NCBI GenBank assembly: GCA_011525875.1
Contig: WYBN01000010.1
Span: forward strand, 62,001-126,000
DNA length: 64,000 nucleotides
Direction of reading: 5' to 3'
From: Melioribacteraceae bacterium
Lineage (GTDB): Bacteria > Bacteroidota > Ignavibacteria > Ignavibacteriales > Melioribacteraceae
The notes under the pieces were generated by a model. It made no database searches. It was not told the DNA's origin and saw nothing but the letters and a program-made list of their open reading frames with translations. The first letter of the stretch is position 1, and the number at the start of each line of letters is the position of its first letter. Position numbers and translations under genes: made by a program. Shown one piece after another: positions 17,674 to 28,654 of this stretch.

Positions 17674-19323
17674 TTGATCTCACTATTCAAATCATATAAG
17701 ACAACCGAAGAGAAAAGACAGAATAAAAAAGAACTGCTGCTGGGGCTTTTTTCCGGCATAATGCTGGGAATTTCTTTTCCACCCGTTCCTTTTTTCGGGA
17801 TTGTATTTCTGGCGTTCCTTCCATATTTATTTGTTCTCGTGCGCCGGGACTCGCTGGCGTCAATTAACCGGTTTACATATTTCACGGCATTCTGGTTTAA
17901 CTTAATTGCATTATATTGGGTGGGAAGCTGGACCGAAGAAGCGGATCCATTTTTAATGATAAGCGGTGTTGCCCTTATATTTTTCAATCCGCTTTTATTC
18001 CTTATTCCATCAACACTTTATTACATAACAAAGAAATATCTTAGCGGGCTTGCGGCGCTATTATTGCTGCCCGTCTTCTTTGTTTTTTACGAATATATTT
18101 ACACGGTTTCAGATTTCAGATTTCCATGGCTTACTCTCGGCAATAGTCTTGCATATTATAATAGCTTCATACAAATTGCAGATATTATTGGCGTTTACGG
18201 ATTAACCTTATTGCTGTTGTATATCAATATCTTGATCTTTATCCTTCTCGGCAGAAAGCTTTCAAATAAATGGGCTAAATTGATTTGTATTTTTACTCTT
18301 ATCAATCTATTTGCGGTTCCGATAATATACGGACTGTATAAGACAAACAATTTTAAAGTGTCGAAAGAAAAAGTAAAAATCGGGTTGATACAGCCTAATT
18401 TAAATCCATGGAAAAAATGGGAAGCGGGAGATTTAAACGAACAGCTTGATTTATATCTTTCTCTGTCAAAAAGTGCGGTGGACGAAGGTGCAGAGGTAAT
18501 TGTATGGCCTGAGTCTGCGCTTCCTGTTTACTTAATGACCGGTTCGTATAAAAAACAGGTTGAAAGAATAAAACGCTTTATTGACTCGAATAGAATTTAT
18601 TTGGTTACAGGCATGCCGGATGCCACATTTTTCTTCGACGAAAACACAGCCCCTGAAGATGCCAAAAAAACGGAAAGCGGAACGTTATATACATCGTATA
18701 ATTCCATTCTTTACTTTCAACCCGATACCGAAGAAGTGATTAAGTATGCGAAAATTAAGCTCGTACCATTCGGAGAAAAAGTCCCCCTCGTTGAACACAT
18801 TCCTTTGCTGGGAGATATAATCAAATGGAATGTGGGAATATCAAGCTGGAATACGGGCAGAGAAATTGTAGTCTTCAATTCATCAAATAGTAATCTAAAA
18901 ATCGGCGGTGTAATTTGCATCGAATCTATTTATCCGGATTTCTGCGCGCAATTCGTCCAGAAAGGAGCTGAAATTCTTGTTATAGTTACAAATGACAGCT
19001 GGTACGGCAATTCGAGCGGACCTTATCAACACAAAGAATTCGCATCTCTTAGAGCCGTGGAAAATCGCAGAAGCCTTGTGCGTGCTGCTAACGGTGGAAT
19101 CAGCTGTCTTATCGATCCTTTAGGCAGAACTATTGAGATGACACAGATGTTTGAAAGAACTTACATAGTTGTGGAAGCTTCGTTGGAAAACCCAAAAACT
19201 TTCTATACTAAATACCCGTTGTTATTGCCAAATACTGCTCTATCTATTACAATTATTATTATGCTTATTGGAACAGCCGGGAAAATTTATGAATTAACTA
19301 ATAAAAAAAAGAGTAAGACTTAA
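17674..19323 (+). CDS. lnt: apolipoprotein N-acyltransferase
   Basis: Transfers the third acyl chain to the N-terminal cysteine of lipoproteins in the inner membrane. Architecture: eight or so membrane helices (about 20-220), then the nitrilase-like periplasmic domain (231-510). The catalytic triad is visible: E280 in VWPESALP, K360 in [11 protein letters not shown], and C415 in GGVICIES. The 549 residues fit the family. The start is TTG (17674). Its neighbours do not include phosphate-transfer genes. It supports the many lipoproteins in this window. Confidence 0.95.
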   Translation: MISLFKSYKTTEEKRQNKKELLLGLFSGIMLGISFPPVPFFGIVFLAFLPYLFVLVRRDSLASINRFTYFTAFWFNLIALYWVGSWTEEADPFLMISGVALIFFNPLLFLIPSTLYYITKKYLSGLAALLLLPVFFVFYEYIYTVSDFRFPWLTLGNSLAYYNSFIQIADIIGVYGLTLLLLYINILIFILLGRKLSNKWAKLICIFTLINLFAVPIIYGLYKTNNFKVSKEKVKIGLIQPNLNPWKKWEAGDLNEQLDLYLSLSKSAVDEGAEVIVWPESALPVYLMTGSYKKQVERIKRFIDSNRIYLVTGMPDATFFFDENTAPEDAKKTESGTLYTSYNSILYFQPDTEEVIKYAKIKLVPFGEKVPLVEHIPLLGDIIKWNVGISSWNTGREIVVFNSSNSNLKIGGVICIESIYPDFCAQFVQKGAEILVIVTNDSWYGNSSGPYQHKEFASLRAVENRRSLVRAANGGISCLIDPLGRTIEMTQMFERTYIVVEASLENPKTFYTKYPLLLPNTALSITIIIMLIGTAGKIYELTNKKKSKT

Positions 19324-20354
19324 TGAAATTTATTGATTTGAGAAGCGACACTGTAACTATTCCTTCGCCCGGAATGAGGAAGGCAATGTATGAAGCGGAA
19401 GTTGGAGACGATGTATACGGCGAAGATCCTACGGTCAATCAACTTCAAGACTATGCTTGTGAATTGTTAGGCAAAGAAGCTTCGCTCTTTGTTCCAAGCG
19501 GAGTAATGGCAAATCAGATTTGCTTAAATATTCTTACTAATCCCGGTGATGAAATCATCTGTGAGCGGACAGCTCATATTTTTGAATATGAGTCGGGTAG
19601 TCCGGCTAAACTCAGCGGGATTCAGATGAATGTTATCGAAGGAAAAAACGGAGTTATTACACCCGGACAGGTTGAGCCATTGATTCGACCGGAGAGCGCT
19701 TATTATATGCCGCGAACAAAGCTGATAGAGCTGGAGAATACTCACAATGTCGCCGGTGGAACAGTAATTCCGCTTGAAATTATCTGCGCTTTGAAACTTC
19801 TTGCGGATAAATACAATCTATACATGCATCTCGACGGCGCAAGAATTTGGAATGCTGCTGTAGCGAGCGGCGTCGCATTGAATGAATATACTTTTTATTT
19901 TGACACAGTCTCTTGCTGTCTTTCAAAAGGATTGGGTGCGCCGATAGGCTCTTTAATCGCAGGGAAAAAAGAAATAATAAAAGAAGCAATACGGGTGCGG
20001 AAATCATTCGGAGGGGGAATGAGGCAGGTCGGCATAATAGCAGCGGCAGGTCTTTATGCACTTCAAAACAATATCCAAAGACTTGAGGAAGATCACCGTA
20101 AAGCCGCAGAATTAGCAGGGTGTATTGCAGAAAACAAAAATTTAGAGATTGACTTCAGCACGGTTCAGACGAATATTATAATATTTCGGCCGTTAAAAAT
20201 GTCAGTCGAAAAGTCACTCGATCTGCTTAGGCAGAACGGAATACTTGCCGGCACGGGGTCTGTTGGTTCAATACGTTTTGTAACACACATGAATATAAGC
20301 TTCAATGATATTAATGAAGCTAAAAAGATTATTTCAGATATTTTCGGAGTATGA
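19323..20354 (+). CDS. ltaE: low-specificity L-threonine aldolase
   Basis: This PLP enzyme cleaves threonine to glycine and acetaldehyde. Motifs: [20 protein letters not shown] at the start, [14 protein letters not shown], and the PLP lysine in [12 protein letters not shown]. The length of 343 residues is standard. It overlaps lnt by one base and is followed by a thioesterase gene. Confidence 0.95.
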   Translation: MKFIDLRSDTVTIPSPGMRKAMYEAEVGDDVYGEDPTVNQLQDYACELLGKEASLFVPSGVMANQICLNILTNPGDEIICERTAHIFEYESGSPAKLSGIQMNVIEGKNGVITPGQVEPLIRPESAYYMPRTKLIELENTHNVAGGTVIPLEIICALKLLADKYNLYMHLDGARIWNAAVASGVALNEYTFYFDTVSCCLSKGLGAPIGSLIAGKKEIIKEAIRVRKSFGGGMRQVGIIAAAGLYALQNNIQRLEEDHRKAAELAGCIAENKNLEIDFSTVQTNIIIFRPLKMSVEKSLDLLRQNGILAGTGSVGSIRFVTHMNISFNDINEAKKIISDIFGV

Positions 20355-20357
20355 TTG

Positions 20358-20837
20358 ATGAAAGAGTCCTGCGAGAGTATAGAGAATTTCAAACATAAAA
20401 TTGAAGAGACCGTAAAATTCCACGAGGTTGATTTGATGGGAATATGCAACAATGCTGTTTACTTCAATTATTTTGAAGATGCGCGCATCAAATATATTCA
20501 GGATCTTAAATCAAAATACAATTTAAAAAGCTTGCTTCACAACAATTCATTTTTTATTATGGCTCACAACGAATGCGATTATATTCTTCCGGCTAAATTT
20601 GACGATAAACTTTTTATATATACTCGCATTTACTATGCAAAAAATTCGAGCATCGGGTTTTCGCATTTGGTCGTAAAGCAAGACACTCTGGAGATAATTG
20701 CCTCTGGCAAAGGAGTTCTTGTACATATTGATATTTCTTCTAAAACAAAGATGCCTCTTCCCGGTGAATTTTATTCTGCTGTTCGAGATTTCGAAATCAA
20801 AGTGGAGATAATTCACAGAAATGAAAATAGTATTTGA
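20358..20837 (+). CDS. acyl-CoA thioesterase, 4HBT/YbgC type
   Basis: Hotdog-fold thioesterase: VKFHEVDLMGICNNAVYFN followed by YFEDARIKYIQDL is the family start, with the catalytic aspartate in VDLMG. The length of about 159 residues is typical. The ATG at 20358 is chosen over the TTG at 20355. The acyl substrate is unknown; the Tol-associated YbgC group is one comparison, but no tol genes are near. It overlaps the next gene by 17 bp. Confidence 0.9.
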   Translation: MKESCESIENFKHKIEETVKFHEVDLMGICNNAVYFNYFEDARIKYIQDLKSKYNLKSLLHNNSFFIMAHNECDYILPAKFDDKLFIYTRIYYAKNSSIGFSHLVVKQDTLEIIASGKGVLVHIDISSKTKMPLPGEFYSAVRDFEIKVEIIHRNENSI

Positions 20838-21507
20838 TATAGAAACCGTTGGAGTAAGTTTCGATTCCTTATCGGAGTCGCAGCAAGAATACCTGCTTAG
20901 ATACGCAGAGAAAGAGAAAGACGAAGGGATTAAAGAACAAAAAATTGACGATGCCATTAGATATCTGAGTCTTTATCCTTACACCGCCAGTATTGCTGCA
21001 ATTGCAATGTTAAATACCGAAACCGGCAACACACTTGTACTTTATGAAGATTCAGTCAGCGAAGAAAGCTCCTTCGACGACAAGAAAGTTAAATATAAAT
21101 CCATGACTGAAAATGAAATTCTCGAGACGTTTTGGAATTATGTTTCAAAAGCGTCAACGTTAATATCTTTTAACGGCAAGTGTTTCGATATTCCATTTCT
21201 GATGCTTCGTTCTGCTATACTGAAAGTAAAGCCGACAAGAAATTTTCTTAAGAGCAGGTATGATTCTAAAGAACACATAGATCTGCTCGATAAATTTTCA
21301 TTTTATGGTTTGACGCGTAAATTCAATCTTGATTTTTACTGCCGTGCATTCGGGATAGAATCTTCCAAATCGAAAGGCTTATCGGGAATGGATGTGAAGG
21401 AGTTTTATAATTCCGGACGCAAAAAAGAAATAGCAGTTTACTGTGCAGATGATGTAAGGGCGACTTATGAGCTGTTCAAGATATGGGAAGAGTATTTAGA
21501 TATTTAG
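20821..21507 (+). CDS. predicted 3'-5' exonuclease (PolB-like, DEDD)
   Basis: The three exonuclease motifs are present: FDIET (motif I), SFNGKCFDIPFL (II) and YCADDVRATYELF (III, with the catalytic Asp). The 228 residues are the domain alone, as in predicted PolB-like exonucleases. The last base pairs overlap the minus-strand gene that follows. The biological role is unknown; repair or RNA trimming are possibilities. Confidence 0.88.
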   Translation: MKIVFDIETVGVSFDSLSESQQEYLLRYAEKEKDEGIKEQKIDDAIRYLSLYPYTASIAAIAMLNTETGNTLVLYEDSVSEESSFDDKKVKYKSMTENEILETFWNYVSKASTLISFNGKCFDIPFLMLRSAILKVKPTRNFLKSRYDSKEHIDLLDKFSFYGLTRKFNLDFYCRAFGIESSKSKGLSGMDVKEFYNSGRKKEIAVYCADDVRATYELFKIWEEYLDI

Positions 21508-21920
21508 TCGACATCAAATCCGTCATTCAACATCATATTACCAACACGCCTTGTCCGTTCAACTTCCCGTATTGCTTCAATTTCTGCCTCGATTAATGCC
21601 TCGTCATTTTTCATCGCAAAAATTTTTTCGTCAAGTTGTTTTCTGAGCATATCTTCGCTGATAAACTTTCTGTCGAATGGATTTAGCATCGTTTTATTGG
21701 CAGCCTCTTTTACAAAACTTATAAGTTCGGGGCAAATATCGTAATTTGATGAAGAATAATTTACTAGAGATTTTAACGTGATATAATAATTTTCTTCGAA
21801 GCAGGAAATTACAGTCTGTAATTTGACTTTCTGTTCCAATAAATAATTTAATTTTTCCTCCTTAGAGCAAAGTAAGCAGACAGTATTACGAATCTTGAAA
21901 ATATTAAAATCTTCTTCCAT
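21504..21920 (-). CDS. hypothetical protein, helical
   Basis: No family recognised. The ATG at 21920 is chosen because AGGAAATTG sits just before it; a TTG at 21974 would extend it by 18 residues. The 138 residues are mostly helical and charged, with a cysteine-bearing start (VCLLCSKEEK) and a final basic region (IREVERTRRVGNMM). Its stop overlaps the exonuclease stop by 4 bp, so the two genes converge. Confidence 0.6.
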   Translation of the reverse strand: MEEDFNIFKIRNTVCLLCSKEEKLNYLLEQKVKLQTVISCFEENYYITLKSLVNYSSSNYDICPELISFVKEAANKTMLNPFDRKFISEDMLRKQLDEKIFAMKNDEALIEAEIEAIREVERTRRVGNMMLNDGFDVD

Positions 21921-22026
21921 CAATTTCCTAAAAGATTTGCATAATATATCTTTTGCAAATAATGTACCGATCAAAAGAGAAAAGCCCCGGAATTAATTCG
22001 CTAAAATCTATCCTAATTGCACATTC

Positions 22027-22053
22027 ATGAGAGTTGATTTATAAATGAGAGTT
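22027..22053. repeat. 9-bp direct repeat upstream of purL
   Basis: ATGAGAGTT occurs at 22027-22035 and again at 22045-22053, spaced by exactly 18 bp. It lies in the region between the minus-strand gene and purL and could be a regulator site. A chance repeat is quite possible. Confidence 0.25.
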
Positions 22054-22160
22054 CTTGAGCAGGTTAAATTTACAGGTAAACGCTTTTGAAAATGAGCTTA
22101 CAGCAGGAAATCTCCGTGTTCAAAAAGTTTTAATAATTGAGTATATTCGAGACAAAAATA

Positions 22161-24407
22161 ATGGCGAGTTATTCAATGTTGAAAGAACCGGAAGTCAATT
22201 TAGAATTGGCTTTACAGCACGGCTTAACCGAAGAAGAATATGATCTGATTATCAAAAAATTAGGGCGCAAACCGAATTTTACCGAACTCGGAATATTCAG
22301 TGTAATGTGGAGTGAACATTGCAGTTATAAAAATTCCATTGCATTGTTAAAAACGCTGCCCCGCGAAGGCGGAAGGCTTCTTGTCGGTGCCGGAGAGGAA
22401 AACGCCGGACTTGTTGATATAGGAGACGGGCTTGCAATTGCATTTAAAATTGAAAGCCACAATCACCCTTCGGCGGTGGAGCCTTATCAGGGTGCAGCTA
22501 CCGGAGTCGGAGGAATATTAAGAGATATTTTTACAATGGGGGCTCGGCCGATTGCATCGCTGAATTCACTTAGATTTGGGTCGCTTGATAGCGCCAGAAC
22601 AAGATTTTTATTCGAACATGTTGTGCAAGGTATTGGCGATTACGGCAATTGTTTCGGCGTTCCGACAGTAGGCGGCGAAGTTTACTTCGATGAGTCATAT
22701 AAGGATAACCCCCTTGTTAATGCGATGGCAATAGGTTTGGTTAATGTCAATCAGACTGCATCAGCTGTAGCAGAAGGTAAAGGCAATCCGGTTTTAATTG
22801 TTGGTTCATCAACGGGAAGAGACGGAATTCATGGTGCAACTTTTGCGTCGGAAGAAATCTCCGAAAAGTCCGAATCAAAAAGACCATCGGTGCAGGTCGG
22901 CGATCCTTTTACAGAGAAGCTGTTATTAGAAGCAACTTTAGAGATCATAAAAAACGGCTGGGTGGTTGGAATACAAGATATGGGAGCGGCGGGAATTTCC
23001 TGCTCTACTTCTGAGATGAGCGCAAAAGGAAAAAGCGGAATGAAAATAGACCTGGATAAAGTGCCTCTGAGGGAGGAAGGAATGACAGCCTATGAAATTA
23101 TGCTTTCCGAAAGCCAGGAAAGAATGCTCGTGGTTGCCCGCAAAGGATATGAAGATAAAATAATTGAAACTTTTCAAAAGTGGGATTTGAATTCTGCAAT
23201 AATTGGAGAGGTGACGGATGAAAACACATTGTCAATCAATTATAACGGCGAACTTAAAGCAGACATTCCTCCTTTTGAATTAGTATTAGGTGGCGGCGCA
23301 CCAGTATACATTCGCGAAACTACAGAGCCTGAATATCTTAAACAGATGCGAAGTTTTAACTTCGGCAAGATTCCCGAACCTGATGACATCTGCGATACAT
23401 TTCTCAGAGTTTTTTCCTCGCCGAATATCGTCTCTAAAAGATGGGTTTACCAGCAGTATGATTCAATGGTTAGAACAAATACCATTACCGGTCCGGGATG
23501 CGATGCGGCTGTTATTTATATTAAGGGAACAAATAAAGCAATATCAGCAAGCACAGACTGCAACGGACGATATGTTTTTCTTAACCCGAAAGAGGGCGCA
23601 AAAATAGCAGTCGCCGAATCAGCAAGAAATGTTGTCTGCTCCGGGGCAGTACCTCTTGCAATAACCAACTGTCTTAATTTCGGTAACCCGTATAAACCCG
23701 AGATGTACTGGACATTCAAAAAGGTGATAGAAGGATTGGGCGAAGCATGCAGATATTTTCATACACCGGTTACCGGCGGTAATGTTAGTTTTTATAACGA
23801 AAGCCCCGACGCAGCCGTATATCCCACACCGGTTATCGGAATGCTCGGTTTGATTGAAGATTTAGATCACATTACAACATCTTACTTCAAAAATGAAAAC
23901 GAACTGATTTATCTGCTTGGCGTTGATAACGAAGAGCTTGGCGGAAGCGAATATCTAAAAGTTATTCATAAAGTGGTTGCCGGAGATTCACCCAGTCTGG
24001 ATCTTCAAGCCGAGAAAGATCTGCAGAAGCTGGTACACGATCTTATCAGAAATGGCGTTATTAACTCAGCGCATGATATTTCGGAAGGAGGAATTATTAC
24101 GGCGCTTGCTGAATGTTGCATTATGAACATGGAAAAGCCCGTAGGAGCGGAAGTTCATATCCCGATCCGTGCTAGAACCGACTTTGCGTTCTTCTCGGAA
24201 AGTCAATCGCGCGTGATTGTTACTGTGAGCGAAGAAAACGAAGACAGTTTCGAAAAAATTGCTTCGGAAAGTTTTACTCCTTTTATTTTACTCGGCAGAA
24301 CCAGCGGCAGTTCGCTTAAGATAAACGATCAATTTGATTTTAATCTCAATCACTTGAAGGATATTTACTTCAATACAATATCAAAATTAATGAATGAAGC
24401 AGATTAA
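22161..24407 (+). CDS. purL: phosphoribosylformylglycinamidine synthase II
   Basis: Fourth step of purine synthesis, the small (Bacillus-type) PurL of about 750 residues, which needs separate PurQ and PurS subunits not present here. Motifs: [11 protein letters not shown] near the start, [20 protein letters not shown], and [17 protein letters not shown]. The ATG at 22161 gives [12 protein letters not shown]; a TTG at 22137 would add 8 residues. The promoter region of about 180 bp lies upstream. The stop overlaps the next start. Confidence 0.96.
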   Translation: MASYSMLKEPEVNLELALQHGLTEEEYDLIIKKLGRKPNFTELGIFSVMWSEHCSYKNSIALLKTLPREGGRLLVGAGEENAGLVDIGDGLAIAFKIESHNHPSAVEPYQGAATGVGGILRDIFTMGARPIASLNSLRFGSLDSARTRFLFEHVVQGIGDYGNCFGVPTVGGEVYFDESYKDNPLVNAMAIGLVNVNQTASAVAEGKGNPVLIVGSSTGRDGIHGATFASEEISEKSESKRPSVQVGDPFTEKLLLEATLEIIKNGWVVGIQDMGAAGISCSTSEMSAKGKSGMKIDLDKVPLREEGMTAYEIMLSESQERMLVVARKGYEDKIIETFQKWDLNSAIIGEVTDENTLSINYNGELKADIPPFELVLGGGAPVYIRETTEPEYLKQMRSFNFGKIPEPDDICDTFLRVFSSPNIVSKRWVYQQYDSMVRTNTITGPGCDAAVIYIKGTNKAISASTDCNGRYVFLNPKEGAKIAVAESARNVVCSGAVPLAITNCLNFGNPYKPEMYWTFKKVIEGLGEACRYFHTPVTGGNVSFYNESPDAAVYPTPVIGMLGLIEDLDHITTSYFKNENELIYLLGVDNEELGGSEYLKVIHKVVAGDSPSLDLQAEKDLQKLVHDLIRNGVINSAHDISEGGIITALAECCIMNMEKPVGAEVHIPIRARTDFAFFSESQSRVIVTVSEENEDSFEKIASESFTPFILLGRTSGSSLKINDQFDFNLNHLKDIYFNTISKLMNEAD

Positions 24408-25314
24408 ATTTTTAAGAACGGTTCATAAGTTTATTTCTATTTCGACTCTGAAGAAAATTTATCAGTTCTGGAAATACTATCTCGTCGGATTATGGAACCG
24501 TACGGATGAGCATCATCTATTTTTATCTGGCGGCGGAATTGCTTTCTCGCTGATTTTAAGCCTTGTTCCTATTATACTTCTTTTAATTTCAATTCTCGGC
24601 AGCATACTTGAACCGGAGACGGTTCAAGAGCAAATTTCAACCTTTATTAATGCCGTCATTCCCTATCCAAAGTACGCAGAATACACAAAAGAAGCTATAC
24701 TAAACCGAATACCTGAGGTTTTTGAATACAAGACGCTTGCCGGTATATTCGGAGGATTCGGATTATTTTTTACTTCCACATGGTTATTCAGCAGCCTTAG
24801 AACAGTTTTGAATAACATATACGGAGAGTCAAAAACCAGCGGTATTCTTAAAGCTCTGGTAAGAGATTTCGGTATGGTTATTCTTCTGATAATACTTGTG
24901 CTTCTTTCAATTGTTATTCTTCCTTTGATCAACATGATTTTATACGAATCTTATGCGGTTAATCTTATTAAAGTAATTGGTATTAAGGGATTATTGCGCG
25001 ATTCTTTTTCTGTTCTTTCTATTATAATAATTTTTATAATGTTCTTCCTTTTTTACAAACTTATACCTTATGCTAAACTGGGCAGAAAAGTTCCTCTTGT
25101 CAGCGCATTCTGGGCAACTCTTCTCTGGGCTTTCGCAAAAAACCTTTTTGGATATTATGCAGCTCATTTTCTATCTGCAAATAAGTTTTACGGCGCTTTC
25201 ATTTTAATAATTGTAATACTTTTTTGGATATTTTATTCTTCATGTTTGTTTATAATAGGGGCGGAGATAGGGCAGCTTTACCGCGAAAGAAAACAGCAGA
25301 AGAGCGCCGCTTAA
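24394..25314 (+). CDS. YihY/virulence factor BrkB family membrane protein
   Basis: A 306-residue protein with six predicted membrane helices and the YihY features [34 protein letters not shown] and FKNL-like spacers between helices. The family is widespread in bacterial inner membranes; its earlier link to ribonuclease BN was an error, and transport has been proposed. It overlaps purL by 14 bp. Confidence 0.9.
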   Translation: MKQIKFLRTVHKFISISTLKKIYQFWKYYLVGLWNRTDEHHLFLSGGGIAFSLILSLVPIILLLISILGSILEPETVQEQISTFINAVIPYPKYAEYTKEAILNRIPEVFEYKTLAGIFGGFGLFFTSTWLFSSLRTVLNNIYGESKTSGILKALVRDFGMVILLIILVLLSIVILPLINMILYESYAVNLIKVIGIKGLLRDSFSVLSIIIIFIMFFLFYKLIPYAKLGRKVPLVSAFWATLLWAFAKNLFGYYAAHFLSANKFYGAFILIIVILFWIFYSSCLFIIGAEIGQLYRERKQQKSAA

Positions 25315-25346
25315 ATAAAAACATTTTTCCCGAATCAGAGTGAGCA

Positions 25347-26705
25347 ATGAATAAATTTCTCTCGCTGGGCGGAGCCGATGAAATTGGCGCAAGCTGCTTT
25401 TACTTTAATATTGACGGCACCGGCATTTTGCTCGATTGCGGAATTCACCCGCAGAAAACCGGCGCCGAATCGTTACCGATGTTTAATCTGCTAGAAAACA
25501 AACCTCTGGATTTTGCATTTATTTCCCATGCGCATCAAGATCATATCGGGGCTTTACCTTTCTTGATTAAGAAATATCCGCACGTTAAAATATTTGCGAC
25601 TCCGCAGTCAATAGATATTGCTAAATTGACACTACACAACACAGTTAATTTTCTCAGCCGGCAGCTGAGCCTGGATGATGGAATTACAGCCTATACTCAC
25701 GAAGAAATTGATATGCTGCTGCGGAGCGTTAATACGGCAGATTATAATGAAGAGATATTTCTAAAAGGAATTAGGCATGAAACCGCAGAAGAAATAAAAA
25801 TTTCTTTTCACGATGCAGGTCATATTCTCGGATCTGCCGGAATACTGATAGAATATAATAACGATAAGACTTTTTATACCGGCGATATTTCACTGCTGCC
25901 TCAAACTTTGATGGCAGGCGCTTCACTGCCCGGGAAAAAAATCGATAGCTTAATAATGGAATCTACTTACGCCGGCAGCAATCAGGAACTGTTAGGCACT
26001 CTTGCTAGTGAAACAAAGCGGTTTACAAAATCTGCAAATAAAATATTATCAGAAGGCGGATCAATTTTAATTCCTGTGTTTGCACTTGGTAAAATGCAGG
26101 AAGTTCTTGCAAACATATTTATTCAAATGGAAAATGGAAAATTAACCGAAACGAATATTTATACCGCCGGGCTGGGAAGAAGTATTTCTCATATTTATGA
26201 CCTCAACCGTTATATTGTAAAATATTCCGATAAAGAATTTGAATTAAAAAATATTCCGCAGCAGAATTACTTTGAGATAAACGATTTGAATCATTTCAAG
26301 CGTCATCCTGGAATCGTGCTTGCTTCGAGCGGCATGATACTGAAGGACACTTCGTCCTACCGCTTTGCCGAATACTGGTTGAAGCAGGAAAAATTTGCCG
26401 TTTTTATCGTAGGCTATATGGACCCGGACACCATGGGTTACAAAATAGCAAATGCCGGTACCGGAAGTAAAATCACTTTCGGAGACGAAGAAATTATAAT
26501 CAGGTGCGGGATTGAACGGTTTTATTTCCCGACCCATTCAAAGCGTAATGAATTAGTTACAATAGTAAAAAAACTCAATCCGAAAAGAGTTGTAATTGTT
26601 CACGGCGAACCAGCGGCTCATGACTGGATGGGAAATAGAATTCTAACAGAATTTCCGCACATGCAGGTGTTTTCGGCGGAAAAGGGAAAGGAGATCTTAC
26701 TTTAA
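25347..26705 (+). CDS. MBL-fold beta-CASP nuclease (CPSF/YSH1-like)
   Basis: The metallo-beta-lactamase motif HAHQDHIGALPF and a beta-CASP region are visible, with HDAGHILGSAGI (Motif 3 His) and TGDISLLPQTLM, ESTYAG, and a C-terminal FPTHSKRNELV and VIVHGEP. This is the mRNA 3'-processing/CPSF73-like exonuclease branch. Its 452 residues are normal for that branch. RNA is the expected substrate. A ribosome site is not obvious. Confidence 0.9.
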   Translation: MNKFLSLGGADEIGASCFYFNIDGTGILLDCGIHPQKTGAESLPMFNLLENKPLDFAFISHAHQDHIGALPFLIKKYPHVKIFATPQSIDIAKLTLHNTVNFLSRQLSLDDGITAYTHEEIDMLLRSVNTADYNEEIFLKGIRHETAEEIKISFHDAGHILGSAGILIEYNNDKTFYTGDISLLPQTLMAGASLPGKKIDSLIMESTYAGSNQELLGTLASETKRFTKSANKILSEGGSILIPVFALGKMQEVLANIFIQMENGKLTETNIYTAGLGRSISHIYDLNRYIVKYSDKEFELKNIPQQNYFEINDLNHFKRHPGIVLASSGMILKDTSSYRFAEYWLKQEKFAVFIVGYMDPDTMGYKIANAGTGSKITFGDEEIIIRCGIERFYFPTHSKRNELVTIVKKLNPKRVVIVHGEPAAHDWMGNRILTEFPHMQVFSAEKGKEILL

Positions 26706-26783
26706 ATAATTCTTGTTAATATTCCCGGGACTTACTAATTAAAAACGCAATTGTTATATTTACACAAAGAACGGACAAAAAAA

Positions 26784-27350
26784 ATGGAAACTTCAAAATT
26801 AATTTATGCGGGTTTCTGGAAGAGATTAGTTGCTTACTTTATTGATCAAATTATCCTCAGCTTTATTAACTTCATCGTAATTATTCCAGCAATAATTTTT
26901 CTCGGCGTAAGTTTTTTTTCGAGCGAGTACTTAGAATTTGAAGGTAGCTACTCCAATGTAGCAGAAAGATACGAGGACTGGGATCATTTAATGTCGGTTG
27001 CTGATGCAACTCTTATTATTTTCACCCTGCTATTTGTCTTTTTAATAGTTGCAATAATTCAATGGTTATACTTCTCTTTGATGGAATCTTCTGCAAAGCA
27101 GGCGACTCCCGGCAAAAGGATTATGAATCTTGTTGTGACAGATATAAACGGTGAAAGGATTTCGTTTGCGCGCGCGACAGGACGGTATTTCGGTAAAATT
27201 ATTTCAGGAATTGTTCTTTATATCGGATTTATTATGGCGGCATTCACCGAAAGAAAACAAGCGCTTCACGATATTTTAGCCGGATGTCTTGTGCTTGACA
27301 GATCACCGGAAAAAATTTACGGTCGAATCAATAACCAAATGGACTTTTGA
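26784..27350 (+). CDS. RDD family membrane protein
   Basis: Starts MEKTS-like with FWKRLVAYFIDQIILSFINF, the RDD signature (arginine plus two aspartates) at about residues 10-20, and has two or three membrane helices (10-35, 70-92, 131-150). A second RDD landmark is ATPGKRIMNLVVTD. The ATG at 26784 is chosen over the TTG at 26751. The family is of unknown function. The stop overlaps the next gene. Confidence 0.9.
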   Translation: METSKLIYAGFWKRLVAYFIDQIILSFINFIVIIPAIIFLGVSFFSSEYLEFEGSYSNVAERYEDWDHLMSVADATLIIFTLLFVFLIVAIIQWLYFSLMESSAKQATPGKRIMNLVVTDINGERISFARATGRYFGKIISGIVLYIGFIMAAFTERKQALHDILAGCLVLDRSPEKIYGRINNQMDF

Positions 27351-27745
27351 TGAATTTAGGATTAAAGTCGCTGTTTATAATATTGCTGGCAGTGTGTGCT
27401 TGCAGTCAGAATACTAACCCTGTGATAGTTGATAATAATTTCATCAATCCGGATTCACCCGAAAACATGATTGTAATTCGACCGAACGGACTCGACTTTG
27501 TTAAAAGAGGTTCAAAGTTTCCGATAAATTATATTGTTCCGCAATCGGCTGAAACAATTAGCATTAAACTATACGAGCGGAATAGTTTTGTTTATACCAT
27601 AGTTAATTCAACTTACAACGACGGATTATTTAAATGGGCTGTCCCCAATGAACTGGAAGTGTCAGTTAATTATGTCTTAAAACTCTATAATGCCGCTACC
27701 GGAGAATATATCGGAAACAGCATGAGCTTTAGGATTGTGAGGTGA
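27350..27745 (+). CDS. small lipoprotein with Ig-like/Kre9-type domain
   Basis: A 131-residue protein. A hydrophobic N terminus ends in AVCACSQNT, which could be a lipobox with the second cysteine lipidated. The rest has the pattern of the Kre9/KNH-like extracellular beta-domain, IVIRPNGLDFVKRGSKFPIN then LFKWAVPNELEVSVNY and ISM-type end SFRIVR. The start ATG (27350) overlaps the RDD stop. It is probably a surface protein of unknown role. Confidence 0.6.
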   Translation: MNLGLKSLFIILLAVCACSQNTNPVIVDNNFINPDSPENMIVIRPNGLDFVKRGSKFPINYIVPQSAETISIKLYERNSFVYTIVNSTYNDGLFKWAVPNELEVSVNYVLKLYNAATGEYIGNSMSFRIVR

Positions 27746-27949
27746 GATATTTTGAAAATGCCACAGAAGCATCTCTCAAAATTCGGGAATTAAAGTTGAT
27801 GGGCATAAATCTTATTAGCACCTAAATCAATAATAGTCACGATTGACAAATGAAGGTAAAGAGACAAACAATTTTGAATTAATAAATCTTATCTAACATC
27901 AAAACATTTAATTCGAATTAATATTCTCAAGATAAGAGCGAAGATTTAA

Positions 27950-28190
27950 CCAAAGCAATGCCTCCGGCGTGCAGCCAACAAAAAATCTTCTAAATCGAAA
28001 CCGGGTTATTCAGAAAGAAAAGACGCCGCATTATTGAGGTCGCGATTTGGAAAAAACCATTTGAAATCCTACTCAAGTCAAATTAAGAGCCTCGTCGAAT
28101 ATGAATTCTTCTCTTTCTGAAATAGCTGCCGCGGATTTGATATTTTCTGCCATGTTAATGCTTGACGGCGTTTCTAAGCAAGAATATTAG
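27950..28190 (+). pseudogene. frameshifted gene remnant
   Basis: Frame A is open from 27950 to a TGA at 28118-28120 and ends HLKSYSSQIKSLVEYEFFSF. Frame B, shifted by one base and open from about 28065, continues to a TAG at 28188 with SLSEIAAADLIFSAMLML then DGVSKQEY. Joining them near 28105-28118 gives one smooth protein-like sequence, as expected for a single indel in a former gene. I do not recognise the family. Confidence 0.4.
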
Positions 28191-28380
28191 CAGCGTAAAT
28201 ATTCATTAGTTTATTTTTTCACATTATAATTAAAGCGAATCGAATTAAATTGTTCAATAAATGTTTTGTAATAAAATGCAGTATTTCATACGCGGATACT
28301 AAAATTGGCAGATACGAAAATAATGAGGAGTTAGAATTCGTTCAGCTTAAAATATTTCTTTAACAATGTTTAAAACAACA

Positions 28381-28400
28381 AATCCGACAAATGTCGGATT
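28381..28400 (-). terminator. terminator of the tRNA gene
   Basis: A perfect 8-bp stem AATCCGAC / GTCGGATT with a 4-nt loop lies 11 bp beyond the tRNA 3' end. On the minus strand it is followed by TTTGTTGTTTT, a T-rich tract consistent with intrinsic termination. Confidence 0.65.
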
Positions 28401-28411
28401 GTTATTTGTAG

Positions 28412-28484
<73 letters not shown>

Positions 28485-28537
28485 GTGTAAAGTTTAAAAT
28501 CAAATCACATTCTAAAAAGAACTGAAAATTTCGAGAC

Positions 28538-28568
28538 GAAATATAGATTATGTTGTATGGAATGTCAA
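28538..28568 (-). promoter_or_regulatory. promoter of the initiator tRNA
   Basis: On the minus strand TTGACA begins the -33 region and TATATTTC lies 20 nt after the TTG, one mismatch from the Bacteroidota-type TAnnTTTG. The expected start is about 47 nt before the tRNA 5' end. Confidence 0.5.
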
Positions 28569-28654
28569 ATCTGCTGCCGGGCGGAAAATTTTCTTGAAAA
28601 TTGTTTGCATCTGTTGTATATCGTATTCGTACAAAAAATATATAAAGTAATTTT

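Larger units (their letters stand above)
27746..28411. other. gene-poor stretch before the initiator tRNA
   Basis: About 666 bp without an intact gene. It contains the frameshifted remnant at 27950-28190, the tRNA terminator at 28381-28400, and otherwise AT-rich sequence with a few short open frames (for example ENATEASLKIRELKLM read just after 27755). The whole interval may be a decayed gene. Confidence 0.5.

Noticed and set aside
22055-22243. 62-codon frame overlapping the start of purL
   Set aside because: It runs into purL in another frame and has no family features.
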